This document shows, piece after piece, positions 1 to 12,884 of a stretch of DNA of 64,000 nt. Below the pieces are notes generated by a model. The model was not told where the DNA came from. It did not search any database and saw only the letters and a list, made by a program, of their open reading frames with translations. Position 1 is the first letter of the stretch. Each line of letters starts with the position of its first letter. The position numbers were made by a program, and so were the translations under genes. The stretch is from Primula veris (taxonomy: Eukaryota > Streptophyta > Magnoliopsida > Ericales > Primulaceae): positions 29,520,402 through 29,584,401 of the forward strand of contig OY821750.1 of the NCBI GenBank assembly GCA_963682055.1, given 5' to 3'.

Positions 1-172
1 ATTTAGCATCATAATTTTTTTTCGGTTATCTTGCTAAAGTGGTTGTGGCTAAATTTTAGCAGCAGTTTAACAACAAATAGCAACGTAATTTGTTGCTAAA
101 ATTTAGCCACGATCACTTTAACAACATAACCGAAAAAAAATTACGATGCTAAATTAAAATTTTCTTGTAGTG
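1..172. mobile_element. CACTA-type MITE, cut by the window start
   Basis: An inverted-repeat element ends at 172 with TTTTCTTGTAGTG, the 3' terminus typical of CACTA-derived MITEs. Its two halves, around 20-60 and 95-150, are complementary and centre near 85. The interior resembles the complete element at 8268-8457, including blocks related to GCTAAATTTTAGC and TTGCTAAAATTTAGC, so the two are probably one family. The left end lies outside the window. Confidence 0.7.
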
Positions 173-1778
173 ATTTCCAATATTTAAGTTGTTGCTCACC
201 TAAAATATTAAGGAATATAAAAGGGAGAATAAGGACAAATAACAAAGAGTTAGTTTTCGTTCATGAGATGGACAAAGGAATAAAACTAATTAATGTAAAA
301 TAATTGTTTTGAAGAATAAATTTTGAGGTTAGCACAAGATTTGACAGCAAATTCCGACAAAGATTTAGGCCATACATCCAATCCCTAGGTGTCCAAATAT
401 TCTATCATATTTCTCTATCCCTTTTCGTGCCCTTTTACTTATTTTATCCAAATTTTTTTAAAAAAAAAACTTGAAAAAAATTGTACGATTACTATAATAA
501 ATGTATCAATACATTCCAATAATTATTTTTAAAAGAAAATCCACACAAAATTTATTTTGGAATAAATGTATAAATTAGTGTAAATTAAATATTGAATATT
601 AAAAAAATTGTCTAAAACAATATTTTGTTCAAATGTTTTAAAATTTGAATGCAATATAATATAAAAGTTTATAAATTTGCGGTATAAGTTGTGAAAATTT
701 AAAATTTAAGTGAAAATAAGAAAAGGGACACGGAAGGAGATAAATAATAAGAGGTAGAAGATTTGGACTCTCTTCCTACACTTCAATCTAGTCTGCCTTA
801 AGGGAATAATTCCATGTCCCTATACAATTAATATTATAGCTAGGATCGAGATTTATGGAATCTATATCACAGTAATGGTATAATCTTTTGAATAGAATTG
901 AGATAATGAATTAATATATCTTGATTAGATATACAGGACAAGTACCAAAAACTGAAAAATCGAAACAAATGATCGTTTGTTTCTTATTGACAAGATATGG
1001 TAGAGGTTGTAAGTACGTATAAATATAATTATAAGATGTTACAAATATAAAAAGACTATTTCAAAATTTTGGAGCATATTGTAATACCCTATTGATAAAC
1101 ATCACAACATTCACTTAGATTGGGAAACCCTATATAAAAAAGAATTTTCCATTTGACTCCTTGATATGCGGGAGTATTTGTCTACTTTCTGTACCCTCAC
1201 GGGTTAGCCCTGACATAAACACATTTAGTATTAGGCTTAAGATAATTAAAAAGGGATTAGCAGATAAAATTATTTTCTTACAGAAGCAGTTAAAAGGAAA
1301 CACATGCCTAAAAGTTCTTATAAATGTCTTCAATATAGATCCTCATTTAAATTATATTAACTGTGATGGTTTAGTTTAGAAGAGTCGTAAAATCATTAAT
1401 ACTAGCTGAATGGGTAAAGTAAATTATTGGTTGATCAAATCCATATCCTTTATTTTATAAAAATATTGCTAGGCACTCATTCCTTTTCGACCTTTGCTAA
1501 TTAAGATAAGTAAAAGTTAAAAGTTTTGGCCCTAAAAATACAACACTAACATGTAAAATATAGGAAGGGAAACGTTCGAGCTAGAATCCAAGGGAGGAGA
1601 ATATATGGCATAATGTGTCACTCATTGATTTGCACACCATGATATATACTGCTATCGAAAGCTTTCACACTTGCCATGAAAAGGCAAGCATTAAAATAAA
1701 ACAAGTTGTAATAGCTTCTATAGCCCTTTCCAGCTGCACTAGCTCCAATTTGTGACATTAGATATGGATGAACTGGGT
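173..1778. other. Intergenic, no gene seen
   Basis: AT-rich sequence with no supported exon, RNA gene or recognisable element. The short open frames near 1130-1380 on both strands have no family features and look accidental. Confidence 0.5.
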
Positions 1779-1971
1779 GAGTGCGAGACTTTGCGCAATG
1801 GTAAAGTTGTTGTTATGTGACATGGAGATCACGGGTTCGAGTCGTGCAAGCAGTCTCGTAAAGAAATGCAAGTGAAAGTTGTCTAGATTTGGCCCAAAGT
1901 GGCTCGATCCCTCCATCAACCCCACACATAGCAGGAGCTTTAGCACCGTTTTTTCACTTTTTAGATCATGA
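1779..1971 (+). mobile_element. tRNA-derived SINE, Au-SINE-like
   Basis: A box-A-like stretch (GCGCAATGGTAAAGTTG, about 1793-1809) is followed by a strong box B (GGGTTCGAGTC, about 1832-1842). Downstream come a CATAGCAGGAGCTTTAGCACC block and a T-rich end, the arrangement of plant Au SINEs. Near-identical flanks, ATGAACTGGGT at 1768-1778 and ATGAATTGGGT at 1972-1982, look like a target duplication with one change. A second, more diverged copy lies at 22878-23057. Confidence 0.75.
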
Positions 1972-1982
1972 ATGAATTGGGT

Positions 1983-3285
1983 AACATTCTTTTCAAATAT
2001 AACTCGAATCCTATTTATCATTAATTAGGAAATGGTCAAGAACACCTTATTACAAGTGAAGTTTAAATTAAAACAAAAAAGCATAATACGAGAAATCAAA
2101 AATAAAAAGTAAACAAAAAATAAACAAAAGATAAAAGACAACTAATACAAAACTTCCTTAAAGTCCTTGAAGATGGTCTCGACACTCTAAAATTTCTCTT
2201 TTCAATTGCAGCCCCTCTTCATTTTGTATTTTTAGTGACTTCGTCCACCCGTCTTTTCATAGTAGTGAACCTATGGAATTCCTCTTTGACATAAATCAAG
2301 TCTACAAACAAGCTCGCAACAATGTGTTTGCGCATTTTTACCTAGATCTAAATAACTATCTTCTTCCAATTTCTTACTCCGTGTTATTAACAACCACTTT
2401 CACCCCAATTTACCCCGCTTTTTATTATCGATTTGATTGCATGTACTCTTATTATCCTATTCTTATCATTTGTTATTTCAACTTCAGCTGAGTGCATTGA
2501 TTTTTTACGAGTAAAGGATTGTATTATTATTTGTTTTGATTTTCTTCTTTTACACCTTCTCCTACCTTTATATTTTATTTTTTCCTTTGATCTGTTTTAA
2601 TAATTAATCAGGATTTATTTTTTACATGTACTTCTTTCTCATTTGCAGAATTAGAAGGTTGTGTAAAAGTGGTAACCTGCTCAGGGCCATGCTTTTATGA
2701 TTTCTTATTTTTGGTAGAGCTAAGAAGGTTTATTTACGTCTAATTTAGTCTTTTGTACGACTATTATTAGCTATTTATTTTGATATAAACCCTGTTACTA
2801 CGCATACATTGTCTTTTTACCAGACTAAATAACGTTCAGTAGATTATTTTGAAGGGAAAAAAGCACACGCCCCTTTAAATTTTAGATCAACAAGATGTTA
2901 CTTTAGTATGGTTTTCCATTTTTTTTTAATTACCATAGCTTTTCTATTATTTGACAATTGCCACCCCTTTTCTCTGCCCCTTTGTTGAGATAAAGCAAAA
3001 GCAAGAGAAAAGCAAAGTTTAAAAAACTATACATATAAAGTAAAGAAGACAAAAGAAAAGGAAAGTTAATAAAGAAAGAAGAGAAAGGAAGAGAGAAATG
3101 AAACTAAAAGTTCTCAAAGTTACATGATTCAAAAACTAGTCTCTCCCCTTTTTTCTCTCTCTCATAAACCAAAGACTTTGAGACTTTGAGGGAAAATTCT
3201 ATCACTTATTAGCCCTAAGTCCTTTTGACAAAGACCTTATTAGGAGCCTTAAGAAAAAAGCAAAAGAAAAGCAAGAGAAAGAGAG
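1983..3285. promoter_or_regulatory. Upstream region and probable 5' leader of the bHLH gene
   Basis: No coding sequence is supported. The last 300 bases are rich in GA and CT tracts (3045-3100, 3140-3170, 3255-3285), common in plant leaders. A TATA-like TATACATATAAAG sits near 3030. The transcription start cannot be fixed from sequence alone. Several out-of-frame ATGs lie in the possible leader, for example near 3099. Confidence 0.4.
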
Positions 3286-3608
3286 ATGGATAGAGGGCAT
3301 ATATTGCAAAGCTTGCCTATGCAACAAATGATAACTGGAAGTTGCCCTAATTGGTGGAATATCAATAACATGATGAAGCCACCTCCAAATTATCCTCAAC
3401 AATTGCTTAGCCCATCAGCTAATCTCTTATTTCCTCCTAATTCAATGTTTATCCCTCAGTACATGCCACCGTCTTCTTCCTCTTCGTCGTCGTCTTGCCA
3501 TGATAATCAGGATCCGTTTCCGGAGTCATGGAGTCAACTACTCTTGTAATCTCTCTCTCTCTTTTTCTCACACACATACACACACACATAAGCGCATACT
3601 AGTGTAGT

Positions 3609-3659
<51 letters not shown>

Positions 3660-6600
3660 GAAACGGTTTTATTAATGTCTATTTCCACTGAAATAACAAA
3701 AAACTAGGTACTGACACTTACCACCATATATCTTTATTTATCAAAATCAAAAGTTATTGTTACAAAATGGTCCCAAAGTAAATATATGAACTTCGAGCAT
3801 CTTTGCAGCTTTAGGAATTGCATGAGTTCTTATCTTTTTGGAATCTGAAGTCTTAACAACTCTTTCACCAGAAAAAACAATAAAAGTGAAAACTTTTGAT
3901 GGGCAACCTGTTGTTACATAATTACACGTGCTCATGTTTTCTCATATAAAACTTGCTATAACAAAATATCAAAATTGGTTTTTTTTTTTATCTTAAACCA
4001 ACGTATATTCTAGCTGATTTTCTAATAAACATATGATCTGTACACATGATTATCCGGTCCTAGTTCAGATCAAACCATCATAGTTTGTCGAAAGTTTCAA
4101 CACAATGGTTTTAACATGCATCATTTTTGTTTAGCGGTGTAGCCAATAACTGTGAACAGGGTAGTTTTCCCTTATTTATTTTGATTTATAAATGAGTCAA
4201 TCTCATTAATTAGCTTTTATCATCCCTTTTTAAACTGTCAGGTTGGTTTCTGGTTTTAATTCAAGCTTAATTTCCACACAAAAAAAACGTGAACAAGGAG
4301 TTGGGATCCACGATAAGAATTTTTTTAGGGGGGGTGTTAAATCACTAGTGTTTAATTTTTTTTAGTAAAATTATATCATAAAAATAATTTATTAAAGCTA
4401 TGGAATGGAAATTTGTGTCTTTTGTAGGGGAGAGGGAGCAGTGGGTGAAGAAGATAAATCTTTTATGGGCCATAATATTCAAGACGAGAAACTAGAGAAT
4501 TTGGAAGAGCAAATATTGAGAAACCAAAATGAAGTAGTAAAGCAAGAGAACTCAACAAGGACCTATGTGAATGGCCATGGAAATCTAGATAATCAGTACC
4601 AAGCTGTAACAATGGCTAATTGGTCACAAACTCTACCTGTCTCATCTCCAAAGTCATCATGTATTACCAATGCGAGTAATTTAAGCACTGATATGTTGGA
4701 TTTCTCGAACAAAAAGATGGGAGGGAAGCGCTCGGCGCCATCCGTTCGTTCTTCTGAGGTAATATGTCTGTATGCCTATATATATATTAGAAAAATAATG
4801 TCTGTAACACAAAATACCAAGTTTTTATATTATTGTAGTGTCTTGATGATCAATAATATTACATTTTATGTACTCTATGGAAATTAAGACAGTAAGAATT
4901 AATTATCTTTAGTGAGAAAACGTATGTTCTGTTGAATAAGCGGGCTACATGTACATATTGTCACTAACTTTTCAGTGTCGATAAAAAAAAATTTAATTTC
5001 CTACGATCGGATTATCTAATTATAATTGGAATTCATTTATAAGCATCATGTATATGTACTAATCTTTAAAACTGTTTTAGAGTGCTTATTTTCTTTAATT
5101 AAGTACCAATAATGTGTACTTTTTCATCAATTTCCCTAGAAATAATGCACTCATGTATAAAAGATACAAAATAAATCACACAAATAGCTGTTTTTCCATA
5201 AGGCTGGCTATGAAGTCGGATATATATATATATACTCACATGCACTGAACCAAATATCAAATACTCAAATTACTGAAAAGTGCTTAGATCCGTTATAGTA
5301 GTTTCCACCTAAGTCAATGGTTTTAACTTTTAAGTAAAAATACTTGTATCCATTTTTTCATAAGTGAAATGATTTTATGTTGTTGCAATTTCAAAGATGG
5401 TTTAATAAAAGATTCTCCTCCTTTTTTTTTTTTTTTTTACTTTTCTATGAAGTGTAATAGCACAGGTACACGTGGGCCCCTCAAGAAAGCTAGGGTTCAA
5501 CCTTCTTCAATCCCATCTACCATTAAGGTAAACTATAAAGTTATTTAAAAAAAAAAAAATTAAGGTAAACTAATTAACTTGCACAACTCACTCAGTCCTC
5601 TTTATCTTTCCCTAAATAATTTGACATAAGTTCAATTGTTTTAAATTAAAGTAATTAATATTTTAAAACTACAAATTGTCATTTCGTCATGTATATACTT
5701 TTTTTATATGGTCATTTAAAAATTTACGAGTCGTAGGTATATATGACTACAAATATAGTTATAAATTATTAAAATTGTCTTTCTTGATTGTCCATTTCTA
5801 GAACAGATAGTGATTCTTTAGCTACCTTCAAATAATCCATGAACAAAAAATTTGATGACTAATAAAAGAGTACACAATTATTGCAAGTAAGAATTCATAT
5901 TTTTTTTCTGTCTTTACTTGCAAAAACAGGTGAGAAAGGAGAAACTGGGAGACCGAGTAACTGCTCTTCATCAGCTAGTTTCCCCATTTGGAAAAGTAAG
6001 AATTATCGTCTGCTAAGAAACTTCTTTCTAAAAAAAGGCAAAACTGAGAATACCAAGTGTGAAGAAATTCATACTAATCAGTGACAATAATTTTTCGATA
6101 TAGTTTCAATAAAACAATAACATATATTTGATAATCAATATCAGTTCTTTTCTTTCATATTATAATTACAATTAGAAGCCTCACAAAATTGAATTAAAAG
6201 ATTATATATCCTAGTAATAGAGGAGTTTAAAGAAGGTATATATATATATATATAGATTATATCTTAGGTTTTTGGGACCGTTTTATAGTGAATCCTTGTA
6301 AAGACAATTTGTTCTCTGAAATTTCTGCACTCTTTTCCGTGTGATTTCTTGTGAATTATCTAAGGCTGGTTTGGAATGTGCGAAGTTCTCTCTTTTACTA
6401 GTCTCTCCGTTCCCAATTAATTGTTTATTACGAAACTACGTGCACTTTTGACTGACTAATAACTTGTATCAAAATTGTCGGAATGAAAATTTTCAAAAGA
6501 TAATCACATAGTTCAAATATTAAATTATATGATTTAGTTTTGAAATTTTTCATTTCGATAATTTTGATACATATTATAAGCCGGTCAAAATTGCATGTAA

Positions 6601-8666
6601 TTTCATAGAGTACAATTAATTGGGAACGGAGGGAGTACAAATTTCGTTACGCTCCTTTCAATTTTTTAGGCACACTTGTGAAAGTAAAGAACCTTTCTTA
6701 ACACAAATAGTACTACACACAGACGACATAAATTAGTTGGTAAATAACGTTACTAAGTGACATACTAATTCACATGCTCATTCAATGCAAATTACTTATG
6801 GACAAAAATTAAAATCTACTCTCCACTTCTTCTCACAAATTATCTAAGGTTTTCTCAAAGTAAACAAAAGAAACATTCCACATGAATTTGGAATTTTATG
6901 GCATGTTGTTTTTCCTCTTTTGCAGACTGACACAGCTTCTGTCTTGTTAGAAGCTATTGGATACATTAGATTCCTTCAAAACCAAGTTGAGGTGAGGTTT
7001 CTCACTATTCCTTTCTTTTTGTGCACTCAATAAACGACACTAATGTATAATATTCATACATAAAACATGAAATAAATGATGGAAAATATGAATTTACCTT
7101 CGTTGTTAATAAATAAAAAACAAAGTGTGCTACAGTTTGGCATTACATATGATTTGACCTTAAGTAAGTTTATTTTGATAAACTTCTAACTACAATCATT
7201 ACACTTTTTAAAAAAAATTGCAATTCCTAATGAGACAATAATGCAGTGATGAAAAGAGTCAAATTTATTTTAATAGTTGCTTCGCAATAGATCTAATCAA
7301 TCTAGTAGACATAGCTCAAAATAATGTGAATACACCTGTCCAACATCATGATTTTTCTGAGATGCAAAACCATTCTAGGCTGTGTTTGATTAAGTCTTGA
7401 TGCATAGCTATATAATATATTTTATTTTTTAAAAAATTTACCGTCCTTGTATACAACAATTGTGGTAATAGTTTTGAAACGAAAAAATAATTTCTTCACT
7501 AATCAAATCCGGGTCAAAAACGCCATGTTAATCTTCTCATTCGCCTTGATGCAGGCCCTCAGTCTACCATACTTGAGTAATGGAGGAGAAAGTAAAAGGC
7601 TACAACACACTGTAAGATTTCGTGACTTCTCATTAATCTTCGTAATTATCCTGTTATTTTCTAAAAACTAGCCACAGTCTTCAACAGTTTATGTTGCAAA
7701 ATTGTTGATAAATTTTAGCTACATTTCGTATGTTTAGCAACATTTCGTATAGTAACATACAAACTGTTGCTAAACTGGTATTCTTTTGTAGAACAATAAT
7801 TTACACTTGTACATAGTAGCAGCTTGTTCTCAATAATAGGGAGTATATTCATTACCCGCTACAAAACCTATTAGTTAAAAAGAGAGCGAGTTGCATATTG
7901 TAAAAACTTTACATTTTCCATATTGCTTGGAAGTTAGGCCCTTTGTAGTTCTCGAGAATTCATTAGAAGCTTTGTGTTTTATATTCGCTGACCATGCGAA
8001 CAAACATACTTATTCACTAATCACTTGGACAATTTCGGAACATCCAACAAAATAAACAATTCTGGGAGCCTCGAGACTTATACCATAATAATAAAAAAAT
8101 CTAGATTTGAAAGAAGATAAAATGTAACATGAACAAGAAGCGAGAAAGTGAATGCATAGAGTTACCACTCAGGTTTTATGTACTTGGTGTAGCAGAATCC
8201 CATTCATCAATGAAAGAACCAAAATTGTTTTTTTTTTTTTTTTGTTGATACAGGGCAAAAGATGTATCACTACAAAAAAAATTCATTTACCACCAGTTTG
8301 CTTTTTGAAAACTGTTGGTAAATCGAGTGTCGCTAAATTTTAACAACAGAATATCAAATAATTTTGTTACTAAACTATTGCTAAAATTTAGCGACACTCG
8401 GTTTACTAACAGTTTTCAAAAAGTAAACAGTTGGTAAATGAACTTTTTCTTGTAGTGTATATTGTTTTTATTTAAAGTAGGTCATGTTCGTGGGTTGTTA
8501 TTTTATCATGGTTATTATTATTTTTCCTCAGGAAACTAATGAAGAGCAAAATAAAGATTTGAGGAGCAGAGGCTTATGCCTAGTTCCCTTATCATGCACA
8601 CATCAAGTTGGGAGTGACAATGGAGCTGATTATTGGGCTCAATCTCTAGGGGGAGGTTTTAGATGA
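3286..8666 (+). CDS. Atypical bHLH transcription factor (bHLH103/bHLH111-like)
   Basis: Seven exons join in frame: 3286-3545, 4428-4758, 5453-5527, 5930-5995, 6926-6991, 7555-7611, 8532-8666 (TGA), giving 329 residues. All introns are GT-AG; intron 1 is phase 2 and the rest phase 0. The ATG has G at +4 and a purine at -3. The N-terminal half is low-complexity with a Ser run (about 69-76) and the [10 protein letters not shown] motif of this subfamily. The bHLH region covers about residues 205-270: basic part and helix 1 contain [20 protein letters not shown], and loop and helix 2 follow as [20 protein letters not shown]. Family knowledge: a nuclear, probably dimeric transcription regulator. 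The Glu that contacts E-box DNA in classical bHLH proteins appears replaced by Ile, as in relatives of this clade. Introns 4 and 6 hold MITEs. Target genes cannot be told. The subfamily call is firm; the exact orthologue is not. Confidence 0.9.
3610..3653. repeat. Poly(T) tract, 44 bases
   Basis: An uninterrupted T run lies just inside intron 1 of the bHLH gene, soon after the donor at 3546 and preceded by short CT and CA repeats (3550-3590). Length may vary between individuals or be unreliable in assembly. Confidence 0.95.
6401..6635. mobile_element. Stowaway-like (Tc1/mariner) MITE in bHLH intron 4
   Basis: Terminal inverted repeats include CTCCGTTCCCAATTAATTGT at the left and its complement at the right end, which closes with GGAACGGAGGGAG. 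TA dinucleotides flank both ends (6399-6400, 6636-6637). The interior is palindromic (CAAAATTGTCGGAATGAAA against TTTCATTTCGATAATTTTG). The CTCCGTTCC end and TA target are diagnostic of Stowaway elements. Relatives lie at 22277-22490 and 37978-38208. Confidence 0.88.
7670..7797. mobile_element. Possible degenerate CACTA-type MITE remnant
   Basis: Within bHLH intron 6, blocks such as AAATTTTAGCTAC and GTTGCTAAACTGG followed by TTCTTTTGTAG resemble the interior and right end of the elements at 1-172 and 8268-8457. The left terminus is not recognisable, so this is tentative. Confidence 0.35.
8268..8457. mobile_element. CACTA-type MITE in bHLH intron 6
   Basis: A 190-bp element with ends CACTACAAAAAAA and TTTTTCTTGTAGTG, and near-perfect complementary arms through most of its length. 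A 3-bp target duplication TAT (8265-8267, 8458-8460) fits the CACTA superfamily. It has no coding capacity and ends 74 bases before the last bHLH exon at 8532. Confidence 0.9.
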
Positions 8667-9920
8667 ATTTTCTATATATTTTCCTTTGATTGAAATGCTC
8701 ATCAAGATTTCCCAAATGATATAACATCATGAGCAGTCACTCTGCTAAAAAAATCAAGGCTGATTGCTCTTGATGCTATAAGTTTTTTGGGGAGTGAAAT
8801 CAAAAGAGCATTAGTTAACTTACTATATTATGTAATAATTTTTAAGGTTGTGACCATCTGTGAAGATGATCAAAGTTGTACCTTATGGTGCTTGTAATAG
8901 GCTAGTAAATGCTATCATGTATATACTGGTCTTAGAAAAATGACTATTATTAGTGTGTCCAAGCAAATAAACTTTCCTTAGATTACTATAAAAAAAAGCT
9001 GCATCTTTTGCACAACTAATCTTTACTTCCTTAATATAGACAACTTTTAACTATATATATTAGTTTTTGTTGTAGCATGCGCAACGTTTTATTTGTAGAC
9101 TGGTCTCACTATTATTCTGGGGCTGTTTTTGCCACCAATTAATTCTAAAGATCTGGAACTTAAAAGTTACGTAGTCTGTTTTTTTTTTTTAATAAATAAG
9201 CGAGTATATATGGTTTTTTTTTTCTTAAACAGTATATAGGCTGATTGATATGGTCATTTTGAAGATTTTTCCAGCGTATATATGCACTGATCGTAATGAT
9301 ATAATTACCGCAACACCTATCTGGTTCATCATCGAGTGTCGATTTGGAGAAGTTATTTAAGAAGATGATGCAAATATCCACCAATTATATCATCGCATTC
9401 AATTTTAAGAACTATTTTTAATGGCAAGTTATATGAGCTTATATATAGCCTTTAAATTAAAATATAAATAAATCATAAACTTTGAGGATGTAAACAATAA
9501 TCCTAAACTCTAATTTATTAGTCGCGCCTTTCACCACGAATGACGAGTAACTTTGTTCTAAACCATCACCTCCAGTCTCCAGACCTGGTCACACCCAAAT
9601 TCCGATTCCCGCCGCCATCACCTTCAGACTTCCATCTTCGTTAGCTATATGTCATCCTCACTAACGAAGTCGCTGTTATATGTTTAACAATACTCTGAAC
9701 AATTTTTAGAAACAATCCACCATACATGGGTACATATATGATGTATATGTATAATTAAATCGATGGGTTTATTTGCAGTTAATTAATTTAACTAAACGTA
9801 TATCAAATTTTTGTTTGGAACACTATTTGAAACACACAGGTTTTGTCAAAGCCCGAAAATGGGTTTCTAAACATTAGTTATTGAAACATTGGTTATTAAA
9901 ACATTGGTTTCTATAGCCCG
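8667..9920. other. bHLH 3' flank and intergenic DNA
   Basis: The first 200-300 bases probably contain the 3' UTR of the bHLH gene; a poly(A) site cannot be assigned with confidence. The remainder shows no gene or recognisable element. Confidence 0.5.
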
Positions 9921-10213
9921 AACAATTTTAACAAATATCCATAGAACCCAATTTCCCATTTTACTAAGTTTACTAAGCTATAATCTAATACAAACTAAGA
10001 ATAATAAAGAGCACAATCAAACAAAGAAACACGTCTTATATTTTCTCTAATAATTTCCATTATTAACAATTTTAACAAATATCCATAGAACCCAATTTCC
10101 CATTTTACTAAGTTTACTAAGCTATAATCTAATACAAACTGAGAATAATAAAGAGCACAATCAAACAAAGAAACACGTCTTATATTTTCTCTAATAATTT
10201 CCATTATTAACAA
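9921..10213. repeat. Tandem duplication, 144-bp unit, two copies
   Basis: The unit beginning AACAATTTTAACAAATATCC at 9921 starts again at 10065 and runs to about 10213. By eye the copies differ at a single position (AAGAATAAT against GAGAATAAT), so the duplication looks recent. It has no coding content. Confidence 0.93.
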
Positions 10214-11273
10214 GAAAACGAAGTACGTTGCAAATAATTAAATTGGAAAACAAAATGAGATACTCCCTTTTAACTCTAACTCACCACATGGGTATACTGC
10301 TATTAAAATTTAAAGTACAACCTAATTAACATACTGATATCTTCTATATTAAACATACAATATCTATCTATCTATTGTTAACATACTGATATCTTTATAA
10401 TAGGGTAATAAAAAGAAATGGAATAAGAAAATGAAAACAAAACATTGCTATAGTAGTTTTATTTCAAAAAATCTGGACTTACATGTAAATAACTGAAACG
10501 AAATAAACATAAACTTAATGGTTAGACATCTAGACATGTATTTGGATTGTTGCAACGAGCCCACGGCAGATGACTAAACGGGTAAACGCACAACTAACTT
10601 AAAGGCCTGACGCTCGAGCCACTGTGCGCGCATGTACTGGTACAACGTACAACCATCTTTATGTTTTCATATAGTAATATCTTTTACCGGTCACGAAAAC
10701 ATGATAGTACATACATGACTAATCATCTAGTCATCTTGTTTATCTGATAGCATCACCTAACTTTTAAGTCAATTTTATTCGCACAACCATCGGTTTTGAC
10801 CATGTGAATATTCAATATACTGTGTTTGACAAGATTTTTAACGTAATCAACCACGGTTAAGCCTAAAGGTTGATACTTACTACTAATTTAAATCACTCAT
10901 GCCAAAAAGCATGTTATCTAACGGTCTTGAGAGTGACAGTGACGACAAGTATAACTAACAGTCTAATTTTTTTATATAAATTGAGGGAAACCCTCTGATT
11001 TTATTAATAGACTTTCTGAAAGAAAAGTGCAACAAGAACTAACAGTCTTACACTAGGCAGAGCTGTAGTAAGATTTATGCATGAGTTTCTTGTACAGTAT
11101 ATATGGAAACTTTTTTTATTTAAGGTATGAAAATTTTAGATACCTTCTTAATGGGTTAAAAACTTGATAATAATAGTCAAACTTTATACTATACTATACT
11201 ATACAGGATGGGCTTATTGGCAAATAGGGGGTTGGGCATGAACATTCATTGGTCCCCATACGAATTTAATGTG
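10214..11273. other. Intergenic, no gene seen
   Basis: AT-rich sequence between the tandem duplication and copia-1. No exon, RNA gene or clear element was recognised. Confidence 0.5.
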
Positions 11274-11278
11274 GTCAC

Positions 11279-12514
11279 TGAAATGAAATTCCTATCCGCT
11301 GTTCTAGTTGCAGTTTTGCAGTTAGGTTCTAAGTGAGGTTGCAACCACAGTTAGAACCAAGTGTATTAATGGACAGAACTGTAAAAAGTTAAATGTACTT
11401 GAAATAAATCACACGCATATTTAACAACGGAGTTCACCTAACTAGGCTACGTCTCGGGGGCACTTACCCAGATTATGATATTATAAAAGATTACAATATA
11501 GGATTCAACTCTTAATGAAAAACTCTCAGACTCCCTCTAGGTTTTTCTGCCTATCTCTATATTGCTCCTACCTTATAACTATCACTTAATAAATCAATGG
11601 CATCCCACCATTGTTTTCTTTTGAAAGCTCTTTGTGTATTCTCTCTAGAATGAGTTCTTTATAATTTAGAACACACACTTTTTACAAGCTAAGTTATCAA
11701 CTATATATTCAAGTAAAAACAATCTTCTTCCTTGAAGATCTTGATGATTGCTTTTGACTCTTTTTGATTGGCTTGAATCTCTCCATATATCATGAGATTG
11801 TCCAACGTGAGGTTGACTCCAATCTTCTAAAGATAGAACCTGTTGATAATAGCTTGGAAATAGGAGTTAGTCTTTTCCTTTAATAAGGAAACATACAAGA
11901 TAATATCTTTTAGAGATAATATCTTTAAAACTACATATGAAATATTAACTCCATATTTCTTTCAATCTTAAAACGAATCATACTGATTTTGATAAGGAAC
12001 AAAGATCGAAACTTGTAATAAGGATTTGCATAATAATAGAGATATAGTATTTTCATATGTAAAGTAAACACATCTTTATAAACTAATCTCCTTATATCTA
12101 TTTAGGAAACATCTTCCTTATTACTTTTAATATTCTCAATAATCATAAACTTAACCTTAAAGAGCATAAGAGAATATAACCTGCATACTTTAAAACAAAT
12201 AATTACCATTAAAGAATAGTTATGCAGATTAATAGAACAAGACAGAATTCTGCAGAACAACATGTTGGAACTGTGGTTGCAACTGAGGTTGCAACATTTA
12301 CTTGAAACCATACACGCTGTCTTAGCAGGTTGTAACTGTGGTTGCAACATTGCTTGAAACCTGTCAACATTTGTCTCAGTAGGTTGTAACTGAGGTTACA
12401 ACATTGATTGAAACCTAACAACACTGTCTTAGTTCTTAAACAAACAGTTAGGATTATTAAGTAAAAACCAATAGACAACAAATAGTATTTAAACCAGAAA
12501 TCTGGTCCTAACAA
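11279..12514 (-). repeat. Copia-1 3' LTR (left)
   Basis: It begins TGAAATGAAATTCC and ends CCTAACA next to the polypurine tract. It matches 20345-21576 throughout, with scattered substitutions and small indels. A short extra TGAAA at its outer end is absent from the other LTR. It contains a cluster of GTTGCAAC-related repeats at 12265-12420. Confidence 0.93.
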
Positions 12515-12530
12515 TCTTCCCCTTTGTCAT
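12515..12530 (-). other. Copia-1 polypurine tract
   Basis: Read on the minus strand this is ACAAAGGGGAAGAT, directly abutting the TGTTAGG end of the 3' LTR, as expected for the plus-strand priming site of an LTR retrotransposon. Confidence 0.8.
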
Positions 12531-12884
12531 TGGTTTTGACAAATCAATTAAGTTTATAAATTATCCCAACCACCTGCAAATTCAATTTCAGCACAGTATT
12601 ACACTGTATATACATCTGTTTAAGCTCCCCCTGTAAGTTAGAATTCCAAGTATCAAATAAGCACAGAATATATCCATTCACAGATTTTCAGAACAGATTC
12701 AATTCTAAAGACAGGCATACTTCAAAATTGAAATTGCAGAAATTTTTAAAGCCAAAAACATGGCACAACAAGGTCTTAGTACATCAATTGTAATTGAAAT
12801 TAAAAACTTGAAATTGAAAACATTAAACTGAAACATAAACACAAACTTTCTTTTTCTCCCCCTATTTGTCACAACCCTGACAAA

